64,000 nucleotides of DNA from Vicia villosa (lineage: Eukaryota > Streptophyta > Magnoliopsida > Fabales > Fabaceae): assembly GCF_029867415.1 (NCBI RefSeq), contig NC_081185.1, forward strand, positions 42,540,766 to 42,604,765, read 5' to 3'. Position 1 is the first letter of the stretch; each line of letters begins with the position of its first letter. Both the position numbers and the translations under genes were made by a program. This document shows positions 34,892-45,960 of this stretch, one piece after another. The notes under the pieces are model-generated. The model did not search any database. It was given only the letters and a program-made list of their open reading frames with translations, and was not told where the DNA came from.

Positions 34892-35048
34892 GGTTAGAGG
34901 AAAATAAATCCTCTTACCCCTTGATAGGTATGATGTCTTTGAACTGGAAGGCATACGGCAAGAGGAAAATAAATCCTCTTGCCCCTTGATAGGTGTAGAG
35001 TCTCTGAATTGGAAGACATATGGCCAGGGGAAAATAAATCCTCTTGCC
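34892..35048 (-). repeat. leader hairpin repeats of E5, interior 1 (65 bp period, 3 units)
   Basis: Units start at 34892, 34957 and 35022. Each has arms around the constant loop AAATAAA. The middle unit is GGCAAGAGGA / TCCTCTTGCC, a perfect 10 bp stem. The first is GGT.../...ACC at the arm ends, a paired change. They lie between PBS and gag ATG. Interior 2 has the same at about 49137-49293. Confidence 0.85.
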
Positions 35049-35860
35049 CCTTGATGAGAATTTAGTCCTTTGATAAGGGCACCTGAAATTGTGCGTCCTA
35101 AATTCCCAAGATCCTTGAAAGGGTTAGTTAACATGTGATGTTATGATGTCATGATGTCATGCGAATGCAATACAATAGGTAAAGCATAAGGTAATAAGGA
35201 CGAATGTCCTAGAAGCAAATCCTGCAAGGAAATAGAAGGGTTAGTAGCACACACGAGCAAGTCACACAAATGTCATTAGGTTTAAAGGCTTTGCATGGAG
35301 TTTGACTAGGTAACTACCCTTCCCCAAAGGTACTTCTATGGATAAAGATGATATCAGCAACGGGTTCTACCAGTGACCCAGAATTGTCAGCCCATTCTAA
35401 AGCACCCTCGGACATGATACATTCGCATCATGCAATGATACTTTGAGAAAGAACCTATTTGAATTGTAGTATCGGGTAGCGACTAGGCTCTCAACATTTT
35501 TAAAGAGTAGCCCCCCCACTACTTCCTAAAGGCCAAGATGGGTTAAAGGTAACTAAAGGTCCTTGAGCTCCGGCGCACCCATAGGCACATACATAGACCT
35601 CCCTCATTTGAGAAAGGTGTGCATATAGCTATGGAGTCCTAACACAAGCGTGAACTTCATATTGACTAATCTCCCACATATGTGAAAGAGGTCGCCATGA
35701 CTATGCCACTCCTATCTTAAGTGTACTTGAATCCGGGTATAGAATTCGTCCTTCATTTATTTCCCAAAGCGTCCCTAAAAAATAAAGCAAGCAAAGCAAA
35801 CAATAGAAAACATTTAAGTGATCCTAAACTTTTAAGGTAACCCCTCTTTTATTCGAAAAT

Positions 35861-35880
35861 TCTCCCTAGCAGAGTCGCCA
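35861..35880 (-). other. primer binding site of E5, interior 1
   Basis: Inverted, it reads TGGCGACTCTGC..., four bases from LTR B. A tRNA-Arg primer is reported for Ogre elements. The homologous site of interior 2 is at about 50105-50124 with two or three changes. Confidence 0.8.
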
Positions 35881-35884
35881 GTTC

Positions 35885-37773
35885 TGTAATACGGTGAACT
35901 GACTTTTAAAGAAATGTCGCGGTAAGCAAGAGTCGCCACCGACTTTTATTTTGTCCAATTTAAAGAAAGGCTAAAAGAACAGAAAAAGATCTTTTAAAAA
36001 AATTTTGAGTTCGGGGGGTAGGTTATACAAAGGGAGGGTTTAAGGCTCCCTTTGCATCCGTGGTTTTCTATGGGCTCTTAATTGCTTGGCTCACTTGTTT
36101 TCAAAAAATGTTTGTAATGTGAATAAGAAAAGATTTTGAAGAAGAACTTTAGCTTGTAAATAAGCGTAGTCTTTTGAAAAGATTTTTTGAAAAGAAGTGG
36201 GAAAAGATTTTGAATTTTTGAATTTGAATTGAAAAAGAGCAAGCAATTAATAGCAACTACCCTTAAATTATAAAAATGTTCTTTTAGCTTTTCAGGGCTA
36301 TCCACACCATAGGAGGGTAGGAAGTCCTTTTATTAATTGTAAAGGTTCATCGAAATTATCGTTCGCCATAAGACTGACCCTGCCATAAAGAGGGCAGGTA
36401 GTCTAAGGGAAGGATATAATAGTCATTAATCTTTTTAGGCATCATGCGAGGATACCTTAGCAATTGGGACAATCATCGTGTTTTTTCGAGGCAGCATCGA
36501 GGGACTAGATCTCATATGATGATTTCAATAACTTTAAGGCAACTTTTGCTTTAGGTATCCTCGGAATCGAGAGACTTGACTATTTTTCACAAATAAAGCA
36601 GCAAGGCAACAAGAGAGGGTTACCCTAAAGGTGTGTGTGTGGCACAATCACGTGGTTAAATTCGGATATTTATCTTGTAAATAATGTTAGCTACATTCGA
36701 TTAATTATTTTGCACTCCCTAGGATTACTAACCACGCAGTTTAAAATAAAGGCAGAATTAAAAGTTCCTACGCTATTACAATAAACACCTGTAGGCAGAA
36801 AAATAAAGGCGGAAAAGAAAGGCAGAAAAATAAAACTAAACTATTACAATAAACCCTTGCAAGCCTATACACATTTTCTAGAATTTAAAATAAATAGTAA
36901 AAGCGAAACTCAAAAATAGATAATTAAAGTTAAATGCAAAAAATTAAATAAAGGCAGAAATTTAAATAAAGGCAAAAATTAAATAAATAAACAAGTTTTA
37001 CCCCCAAGGCTGGGAATTAGCACAAACATACGACAATCATATAATATGAGGTGAGAAGAGAATGCGCGTTTGAAGAAATTCAATGTTTGATTAAAAGGGT
37101 AAACCTAAACCTTTGGAGGTTAAAAAAACCTAGTGGCTAAAATAAATCTGCAGGCTAAAAACCTAAGCCTAGGTTAATGAACAATACCTACCAGTAATTA
37201 TTAAGCCTAACTGCACTAAAGTAACATGGCAAGGGAAAGTCAATTGATTAAATGAACCTAATTAATCTAAATTGTTTAATCTAAATTCAAATTAATTAGC
37301 ATAAAAATCTTAATTTGATTAAATTAACCTAAGTCTAAAAATGTTATTGTTGAATTAACCTAAATTTAAAAAAATTAATTATTTGAACCTAAAAATAAAT
37401 ATTACTCTAAATTATTAATTTAAATTAAAAAAACAAATTAATTCTATAAAAAAAGATTTTAGAGTGGTTTATGAAAATAACATGAATTTTATGGTTTGAG
37501 AAAAAAAGATTAAGGTTTTAGTGAAAATTTAAATAATAAAACAATAAATCAATAATTAAAAAAATGAATTAAAGAAAAACCAGGATTTGATCTGATATAG
37601 TGTGGCTGGAGGTCCATGGAATGCCAATGGAATTTCGAAGAGGCAAAAGCTTTATGCCCTAACAATAGTAAATCCATATTCTTGCACCGCTCCTCTTTAG
37701 CGAAAGGAAGTACCTGCAAAAATAAAAATAAGATAAGAATAAGAATAATAATAGTATAATAGTAATAATAACA

Positions 37774-37805
<32 letters not shown>

Positions 37806-39270
37806 GTAATAGAAGCAATTAACAAAAATATTACTACTAATAATAATTATAAAAAAAAGGTTAGTAATGATAATAGTTACAATAACAATAAAAAAATAAA
37901 AAAAATTATAAAAAGGGTTTGGCCTCATATAATTTACAATTTTTCCAAGAAATAAAGAAAGGTTTACAAAGTTAGATCATGGCTAAAAGGGCAAACATTC
38001 CCAAGGGTTTTTTTTTAAAAATATTATGATCCTAAAAACATAATTTTAAACTAAAATGTAGCAACAATGGCCAAAACAATGATTTTAAAAAAACAAACCT
38101 CAGGTATCATCATTGGCAAAAAATATTGTAATTCTAGATAAAGTATTTGAATAAGGTTTTTAAAAAAGGGGAGTTGAAATAAAGTGTTTTGAAAAATAAA
38201 GAGGATGTCAAAAACATAAGAATTTTGATAAAAGGTGGCCTCAAGTCTCATCATTGGCCAATGGCCAAAGGCCAAAAACTAAAGTTAGTATAAAAACATA
38301 CATCAGAAGCCTCATATGTTAATCATCGGCCAAAAGGTTTTGAAAACAAAAGGTTTATTTTTAGTTTTGATAAAAAAATTTAAATTTTTTTTTTTTTTAA
38401 GAAAAAAAAGAAGAAGAAGAGGCCTCATAGGAAATCATTGGCCAAGAACCAAGCAAAAGAAGAACAAAAGATATTGAAGAAACTCGGTGAATTGTTTTGT
38501 ATGTAGGAATTAGGAATGAAGAATGGGGATGAATGTGTTAAAAAAATAAGGGTTTAGTTGGGAGAGAGTGAATTGAGAAATTGGTAATTGTTAGTTTTTT
38601 TCTTAAAAGTGTAGAACCTAGTGCTATTTATACATAAAAATTAGGTTAGTAAAAATATTAAAAGAATCAATTAATTAATTAATAAATCATAACTCTAAAT
38701 CAAATATAATTTGATTTTGATTTCTGAAATATTTAACTAATTATGTAGATTCTTTCCTAAACTATACAATTATGCAATATTAAAAAATATGAACAAAATC
38801 TTTGCAAATCTTTTTTTTTTAATGATTTTTGGACTAAAATTACAGAAAATAAAGATTTTAATAAAAAATAATATTTTAAAAATGCCTAATAAACAAATAC
38901 GAAAATAATAATTAAATGATGAAAAAATACTATTTTTGATTTTTTTTAAATATTTTATGATTTTTGGTAATTTTTGACTAAAAAATACATAAAAGTAAAA
39001 ATTGACTACTTTAAAAAATGCCTATTTAATTAGTTCAAAAATTAAAATGATAAAAAAAATGCAATTTTTGTGATTTTTGAATAAATGGAAATAAAGTTAG
39101 AACTAAAATTAAAAAGCAAGTAAAAGGGAAAATGTTAGAAGTGGAATTCGAGCCCGAGACCTCTCGCTCTTGTACCTTTTAACCTCAAATCCTTACCAAC
39201 TGTGTTATGTCAATTATTCAAAATAAAATAACATTTGCAAATATATGAGGGCAAATTTTGGGGTATGACA
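35885..39270 (-). repeat. LTR B of E5 (shared middle LTR)
   Basis: It serves as 5' LTR of interior 1 and 3' LTR of interior 2. Several variants (for example GAATGCGCGTTTG near 37060) are shared with LTR C and not with A. The TAA tract is short (about 37740-37805). The tRNA-like segment is at 39140-39211. Confidence 0.9.
39140..39211 (-). other. tRNA-like sequence in LTR B
   Basis: The minus-strand ACACAGTTGGTAAGG resembles an A box and GGGCTCGAATTCC a B box. It is homologous to the segments in LTR A and C. Confidence 0.5.
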
Positions 39271-40270
39271 ACTGCCCCTGTTCAATCTTCTTAAACTTGA
39301 GGATGTAGATTGGCTTGTGTGCCTGTCGGAATCTGAAGGTAGAAGAAGATTGAACACTTGAATACCAAGAAATTTGCCCTTGCTGATGTAGGGACCTTTT
39401 TTGGAGATGGGCTTAAAGATGCCATCAGTTGATGTATTGACGTGTGTTAGAATGAGTCGTACGTTAGACTGTATCTGTGGTGTCAGAATTAAATTGTTGG
39501 CTCGGTTGCCCTGAGCGTCGGGATCATATAAGTGAACTGATTGAGATAGGCTTAAAGGATGCCATCTGGATGTTGGGAGTATGAAGTGGGCTTAAAGATG
39601 CCACCTGACTTGATAGGTTGAATGTCAGAATGAGTCGTACGTTAGACTGTATCTGAAAGGATATACTTAGGATGAGTCGTACGTTAGACTGAATCCACTG
39701 TATTGATGAATGTCAAAGTAAGCCGTACGTTAGGCTGTACTTTATGACGAGTCCTACGTTAGACTAGGTCTAATTGCTTCGATAGATGTCTGGATAAGCC
39801 GTATATTAGGCTGAAGGACGGGTCGTACGTTAGACCGGGTCTGATTGCATTGATAGATGTCTGGAGAGCCGCACGTTAGGCTGAAGGATGGGTCGTACAT
39901 TAGACCGGATCCAATTGCATTGATAAACGTCCGGAAAAGCCATACGTTAGGCTGTAGGATAGATCGTACGTTAGACCAGATTCTCTGTGTTGATAGTTGT
40001 CAGAATACACCATACGCCAAGTTGTATCCTAGGATGAGTCATACGTTAGACTGGATCCTTTGTATTGAGAAGTACTAGAATGAGCCGTACGTTAGGCTGT
40101 ATCTGAGCTCGATGTATTGAGAAGTGTTTGTTGGAGATTGATCGTGTCAGCACCGTTCGTAGTAACTGAATTAGATCTTGGAAAGATGATCGTGTCTACA
40201 CCGTTCGTAGTAATAGAATTAGATCTCAGAATATTGATCGTGTCAGCACCGTTCGTAGTTACTGAATTAG

Positions 40271-41382
40271 TGATCCGCTGTCGCGCGCGGATCAATAACG
40301 AGTTATTTTGAATAAAACTGTAGATAGCGACAAGTGACTCGAATATCGTCTCACAAGGATTCTTAGTTGTTACTAACCGAATGGAATTCGAATTAAGGGG
40401 GGTTGTTTCGTGTTCAAATTATAAAAAGTTCTTAAAATAAGTGATTCTGGAAATAAGCTGTTTATGAAAATAAGTGATTAATAATTAAGCTAAAACGAAT
40501 CAACCTACTGTTTCGACTCCCAACTTATCATCGATTTATAAAATCCCAATTCCCTAACGGGTTCGTTCGTTCCTATTCGATTATAACAACTACTGACAAG
40601 CACAATAGAAATTATACGGCAGATGTTCCTGAATTCCGGATTAAGCAAACGGATTAAAACTGTTACGAATTAAGCAAACGCAACTTTGATCGTTCGTGAT
40701 AATATAAAAGCTATGTTAACACGAAATTGATTCAGGATCATCAATCAACAATCGAATTTAAGAAATCTATCCTATAGCAACAATCAAATTAAGCAAATAA
40801 TTGGAATTATAGGAAGAATTCAAAGGAAACAAATAATTGGAATTATTAAAACCTCAAAGTGGAATCCGAGTCACAGCAGATTGATCCTTGATGAATTAGT
40901 TCCTCATGATCATACAAAGCAAACTCCAAATTCGTGAATAGTGTAACGTTATTTTTGGCTGTACCGGCCAGACCTTGACCAAATAGAAAACAAAAGGAAA
41001 TTCGGGTCATAACCCAACTGGGTCAAACAAACATCATCCAGGCCCAAAACTAACGACCCAAAACTTATAAAACTAGTGCTTCAGCTTCCAACGCAAATCT
41101 GGAAAATATAGGTTCCGAATCTGACTTCGACTCCAACACGAAAGTCGTAGCTCTCTTTCTTAGCTTTCCGGCGATTATTAGAACGCCTCAATCGGATTCC
41201 TGGAACTCCAGTTATGATTGTTTCAGTGAAAGCTGTCAAAGCTGAAAATAAAATACGAAAATTAAATAACGATAAAAATAAACTGAAATATAAAAACATT
41301 GTAAAACATAAAAATAAATAAAGAAAAACATAGAAATGCTTAGTACAAATATGAAAGAATGTGCATTAAAATGCACTGATCA
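40271..41382 (-). repeat. 3' LTR of E6
   Basis: Its outer 24 bases form a perfect hairpin: TGATCCGC-TGTCGCGC-GCGGATCA. The inner side borders a PPT, inverted AGTGTGGGGGAATT, at about 41383-41396. Confidence 0.92.
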
Positions 41383-41396
41383 AATTCCCCCACACT

Positions 41397-42376
41397 TGAA
41401 CTTTTGCACTCCGAGCAAACTAAAATCAAAACAAAGAAAGCAGAAACACATCAACAGTTACTCATTCCAGGCTAAAAGTCTTCTTCGATTAAGTTTGCAT
41501 TGATAGGTACTAATGTTGCACACTAAGGATATCGTAGGGACACTAATCCATAATTGTGCAGACATAAGCCTCCTGAATACACAAATCAAATCGAATCATG
41601 TTATTATGTTAAAGCCTAACTTACTCATCCTCCTTTTTGCTCTTTTTCATTCAGGCGCAATCACATTAAGCCCGTTATCTCCACACACTTATAGCAAGCA
41701 AACCGGTTAGTGACTCTGATCCTTTTCTGCATAGGGTTCTGGTACTTACGTGGCATAACCCTTTGTTTACTCAGTTGTAGTTGCGGGGGATCGGACCGTA
41801 ATCCTCCCTACCAAGTTCAGCACCAGAAACCGCTGAACCAACTAACAAAGAGTCTTGCTTTCAACTTTTTCTTTTGAAGGTTCCACAACCGTTGGGTTAA
41901 GTGACCGGGTGAGGGTCACCAAACTTAGAAGGTGCATTCCCTTTTTCTTTTTTCTATTTTTTTTCGGAACACTCACTTATATTCATCGGCTTCCCTGCGT
42001 AAAGTGTGTGAGAGATGGTGCCGACTGCTGAAATAAACTACTCAAGAGCTATCAAAGAATGAGAAATTAAGGCTAAAACATAATAACAAATTCAAGTCAA
42101 TTTCCGTATGCAGGAGACTTACGGTGTTAGAACGATACCGATCTTGTGAATTTTTCCCAAGTCTCCGCAAACCCGACTCAAATCAGTGTGTAGCCTAAAA
42201 CTTTCAAGAAGATGCATTTTTTTTTTAATAACTGAAAACAAAACAAGACAAAATAGTAAAACAAGTAAATAAAACAAAGGTTTCCCTCCCCCGCACTTAA
42301 AACAAGCATTGTCCTCAATATAAAGACATAAATATTAAAGTAAGCGGGAGAGAAAGGAAAGAACACACCCGAGCAG
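41397..42376 (-). other. 3' non-coding region of E6
   Basis: No gene is visible. It holds an A/G-rich tract (sense strand) at about 41941-41966 and an internal hairpin ATTG-AGGA-CAAT (42308-42319, inverted) next to an internal purine tract (about 42284-42298). A stretch near 41880-41935 is homologous to 63900-63960 in E8. Confidence 0.65.
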
Positions 42377-42661
42377 TCAAGGAGGATAGGTGATCACATA
42401 AGCAACCTTTGCTAGTGAAGGCTCTTCTATAGTCTGTCCTTCCAAAGTGGGGAGTAGCTTCAGATAATGTCCATTGATCTTAAAATTTGGTTTAGTACCT
42501 TTGCCTTTTATTCCAGGATCAAAGAACAATCTTCGATAAGTAAAAGTGTTGAATGGGCACGTGATCTTCTTTTCCACAACATCGGAGATCAAAAGATTGC
42601 GGGGCTGCCCCACTACTTTTGTTTCATCTTCCCCTTCAATTGAGACCCTATGCAAAATCAT
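42377..42661 (-). pseudogene. E6 pol remnant: RT fragment fused to integrase tail
   Basis: This 94-residue frame has ITCPFNTFTYRR, which matches the RT block [12 protein letters not shown] of E1 (before its PFGLCNAP motif). About 25 residues later comes FKINGHYLKLLP, which matches the integrase tail [12 protein letters not shown]. All of the RT active site and integrase core is missing. It looks like an internal deletion of pol rather than a functional gene. Confidence 0.6.
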
Positions 42662-42766
42662 GGCTAATATCAGAAAATTCAGTCAAAGTCCACCTAATCA
42701 CCTTCTTATGCTTCTTCAAAACCTGCAATAGCTTATTTTCTTGATCAAAATCAAGGTTAGAAGAAA

Positions 42767-43738
42767 TTATAATCGGGAGTTTTTATTACTCTCTAAATAA
42801 GCATATTTCAAATTTTCAGGAAGTTGCTTCAGCTCGGGGGAAGGTGGCTGCTCAATGGAAGGAGTTCTTGGGGCAGCCGGGATGTCAAGAGTATCAGCTG
42901 CAAGAACAGATTCATCGATAAGAACTTCACCTGTAGTAGATATGTCACCCTGTAAGGCAGCATCAATCTCAGCACATACAACACAAATGTTAGTGTCAGT
43001 ACAATCAGAACATGAGTAAACATCATCAAAATCAGACAATGATGGAAAATCATATGCAAGCAAATCATTACGCGTATCATCAACATTTTCAGAAAGCGAC
43101 TCTATTTGAAAAACAGAATGCTCTTCCAAGGGTTGTTGGTTTGATCCTTGAGCTTGCTGCATGGAATTCATCAAAGTGGAAAGCTGTCCAATCTGTGTTT
43201 GCAAAGTCTGAAGAGTAGAATCTATTTGTTGTTGATACTGGAGATTATTCATAGCCATTTGCTTGACAAGGTCCTCTAGTGAAGGTCCGGAAGATGCAAA
43301 ATTGGTAACTTGGGGAGGGAAGAATCTTTCTAAGAACACTTTTTTGAGATCATTCCAGTTTGTAACAGAGTTCGGCTCAAGGTAGTATAACCAATCTTTT
43401 GCAGCACCTTGAAGTGAGAACGGGAAGACTCTCAGCTTGATATGGTCTTCTGTTATTCCTTTAGGTCTCAATAATGTAGAACAAACAATCTGGAATTCCT
43501 TTAGATGCTTATGTGGATCCTCACCTGCAAGACCACTAAACCTTGGCAACAAGTGTATTAAACCAGATTTCGATTCAAAGGGATCAACAACATCAGCATA
43601 TTCAATACATAAACCATTATAATTAACATCAAGCGCAACTAGCTGCCTTAGTGTTCTTTGATCAACCATATTATCAAAATCAGGTTCAGAATCAAAATCA
43701 ATTAAGCAATGCAACAACAAATGCGAAAATGCCAACAA
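42767..43738 (-). CDS. E6 gag-like protein ending in a pol linker
   Basis: This 323-residue frame has a gag domain at about residues 55-150 (FSGLAGEDPHKHLKEF, AAKDWLYYLEP, VFLERFFPP), as in Athila. A Q-rich coiled-coil-like stretch follows (about 165-210), then an acidic region. The end, [15 protein letters not shown], matches the linker between protease and RT in E1 ([15 protein letters not shown]), so protease has been deleted and the ends fused. The start may be internal: real gag similarity begins near MVDQRTLRQL. Whether it is expressed is unknown, but the frame has stayed open in a fairly young copy. Confidence 0.75.
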   Translation of the reverse strand: MLAFSHLLLHCLIDFDSEPDFDNMVDQRTLRQLVALDVNYNGLCIEYADVVDPFESKSGLIHLLPRFSGLAGEDPHKHLKEFQIVCSTLLRPKGITEDHIKLRVFPFSLQGAAKDWLYYLEPNSVTNWNDLKKVFLERFFPPQVTNFASSGPSLEDLVKQMAMNNLQYQQQIDSTLQTLQTQIGQLSTLMNSMQQAQGSNQQPLEEHSVFQIESLSENVDDTRNDLLAYDFPSLSDFDDVYSCSDCTDTNICVVCAEIDAALQGDISTTGEVLIDESVLAADTLDIPAAPRTPSIEQPPSPELKQLPENLKYAYLESNKNSRL

Positions 43739-44145
43739 TGTCCTATAACAGCCATAAACAAATAGAATGAAGGAACAAGATTAAAATAAGTTCAGAAAAA
43801 TATAAAAATACAAAATTTAATCTAATTAGATGAAATAAGAATTTTGAGAATTTTTTTGGATTTTTTTGACTCTATGAAAACAGTAAAAAATTCATTAAAA
43901 ATAGAAAAACGATGAATTTGGCAATTTTGACTCGAATTCCCCTACTCTTTTAGAGTAAGGGAGTATTAATCGCATGATTTTTCTACTTCCAGTAGGCAAA
44001 AACTTTTTACAATCAAACACAATTTTTTTTCAAAAACTGAATTTTTCGACTCTAAACGCGGATTGGCCAAAACCGTGAGGAAACTATGGCCAAAACACAC
44101 AAACACTACACCTAAGACTCTAATATCAGTTAATATTCACAAGAA
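43739..44145 (-). other. 5' leader of E6
   Basis: AT-rich non-coding sequence lies between PBS and gag. I see no ORF or clear repeat in it. Confidence 0.6.
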
Positions 44146-44163
44146 TCCCCGGCAACGGCGCCA
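44146..44163 (-). other. primer binding site of E6 (tRNA-Asp type)
   Basis: The plus-strand TCCCCGGCAACGGCGCCA is the exact complement of the E1 and E3 PBS, 3 bases from the 5' LTR. Confidence 0.92.
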
Positions 44164-44166
44164 ATT

Positions 44167-45278
44167 TGATCCGCTGTCGCGCGCGGATCAATAACGAGTT
44201 ATTTTGAATAAAACTGTAGATAGCGACAAGTGACTCGAATATCGTCTCACAAGGATTCTTAGTTGTTACTAACCGAATGGAATTCGAATTAAGGGGGGTT
44301 GTTTCGTGTTCAAATTATAAAAAGTTCTTAAAATAAGTGATTCTGGAAATAAGCTGTTTATGAAAATAAGTGATTAATAATTAAGCTAAAACGAATCAAC
44401 CTACTGTTTCGACTCCCAACTTATCATCGATTTATAAAATCCCAATTCCCTAACGGGTTCGTTCGTTCCTATTCGATTATAACAACTACTGACAAGCACA
44501 ATAGAAATTATACGGCAGATGTTCCTGAATTCCGGATTAAGCAAACGGATTAAAACTGTTACGAATTAAGCAAACGCAACTTTGATCGTTCGTGATAATA
44601 TAAAAGCTATGTTAACACGAAATTGATTCAGGATCATCAATCAACAATCGAATTTAAGAAATCTATCCTATAGCAACAATCAAATTAAGCAAATAATTGG
44701 AATTATAGGAAGAATTCAAAGGAAACAAATAATTGGAATTATTAAAACCTCAAAGTGGAATCCGAGTCACAGCAGATTGATCCTTGATGAATTAGTTCCT
44801 CATGATCATACAAAGCAAACTCCAAATTCGTGAATAGTGTAACGTTATTTTTGGCTGTACCGGCCAGACCTTGACTAAAGAGAAAACAAAAGGAAATTCG
44901 GGTCATAACCCAACTGGGTCAAACAAACATCATCCAGGCCCAAAACTAACGACCCAAAACTTATAAAACTAGTGCTTCAGCTTCCAACGCAAATCTGGAA
45001 AATATAGGTTCCGAATCTGACTTCGACTCCAACACGAAAGTCGTAGCTCTCTTTCTTAGCTTTCCGGCGATTATTAGAACGCCTCAATCGGATTCCTGGA
45101 ACTCCAGTTATGATTGTTTCAGTGAAAGCTGTCAAAGCTGAAAATAAAATACGAAAATTAAATAACGATAAAAATAAACTGAAATATAAAAACATTGTAA
45201 AACATAAAAATAAATAAAGAAAAACATAGAAATGCTTAGTAAAAATATGAAAGAATGTGCATTAAAATGCACTGATCA
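44167..45278 (-). repeat. 5' LTR of E6
   Basis: The ends are TGATCC...TGATCA on the plus strand. It is almost identical to 40271-41382, with two changes near 44876-44880 and one near 45242. Confidence 0.92.
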
Positions 45279-45960
45279 ATTAGATCTTTGAAGGATGATC
45301 GTGTCTACACCGTTCGTGATGATAAAATTAGATCTTTGAATGTTGATCGTGTCAGCACTGTTCGTTGTAACTGAATTAGATCTTGGGAAGATGACCGTGT
45401 CTACACCGTTCGTGATGATAGAATTAGATCCTTGTAGGTTGATCGTGTCAGCACCGTTCGTAGTAACTGAATTAGATCTTGGAAGATGATCGTGTCTACA
45501 CCGTTCGTGATGATAGAATTAGATCCTTGTAGGTTGATCGTGTCAGCACCGTTCGTAGTAACTGAATTAGATCTTGGAAGATGATCGTGTCTACACCGTT
45601 CGTGATGATAGAATTAGATCCTTGTAGGTTGATCGTGTCAGCACCGTTCGTAGTAACTGAATTAGATCTTGGGAGATGATCGTGTATACACCGTTCGTGA
45701 TGATAGAATTAGATCCTTGTAGGTAGATCGTGTCAGCACCGTTCGTAGTAACTGAATTAGATCTTGGAAGATGATCATGTCTACACCGTTCGTGATGATA
45801 GAATTAGATCCTTGTAGGTTGATCGTGTCAGCACCGTTCATAGTAACTGAATTATATCTTTGAAGATGATCGTGTCTACACCGTTCGTGATGATAGAATT
45901 AGATCTTTGAGAGTTGACCGTGTCTGTACCGTTCGTAGTAACTGAATTAGATCTTTGAAG
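45279..45960 (-). repeat. R2 satellite-like repeat, interior 2, remainder
   Basis: Fourteen monomers here plus three at 40134-40270 equal the seventeen of interior 1. The first bases, ATTAG, are the E6 TSD. Confidence 0.88.

Larger units (their letters stand above)
30039..35884 (-). other. interior 1 of E5
   Basis: From the 5' side (right) it holds the PBS, a leader with three hairpin repeats, a short gag, a second gag-derived piece, a non-coding stretch (about 31720-33860), the R2 and R1 tandem repeats and a PPT (AACAGGGGCAGC) at 30039. No RT or integrase homology is present. A 147-residue frame at 31909-32352 is shared with interior 2, but it resembles nothing I know. Confidence 0.8.
40271..45278 (-). 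mobile_element. E6: non-autonomous Athila-type element, 5008 bp
   Basis: Two 1112 bp LTRs (40271-41382 and 44167-45278) differ by about three bases by eye. The TSD is ATTAG (40266-40270 and 45279-45283). The inverted PBS beside the right LTR sets the minus orientation. The interior keeps a gag-derived ORF and a small RT/integrase-tail remnant. It inserted into an R2 monomer of E5. Confidence 0.93.
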
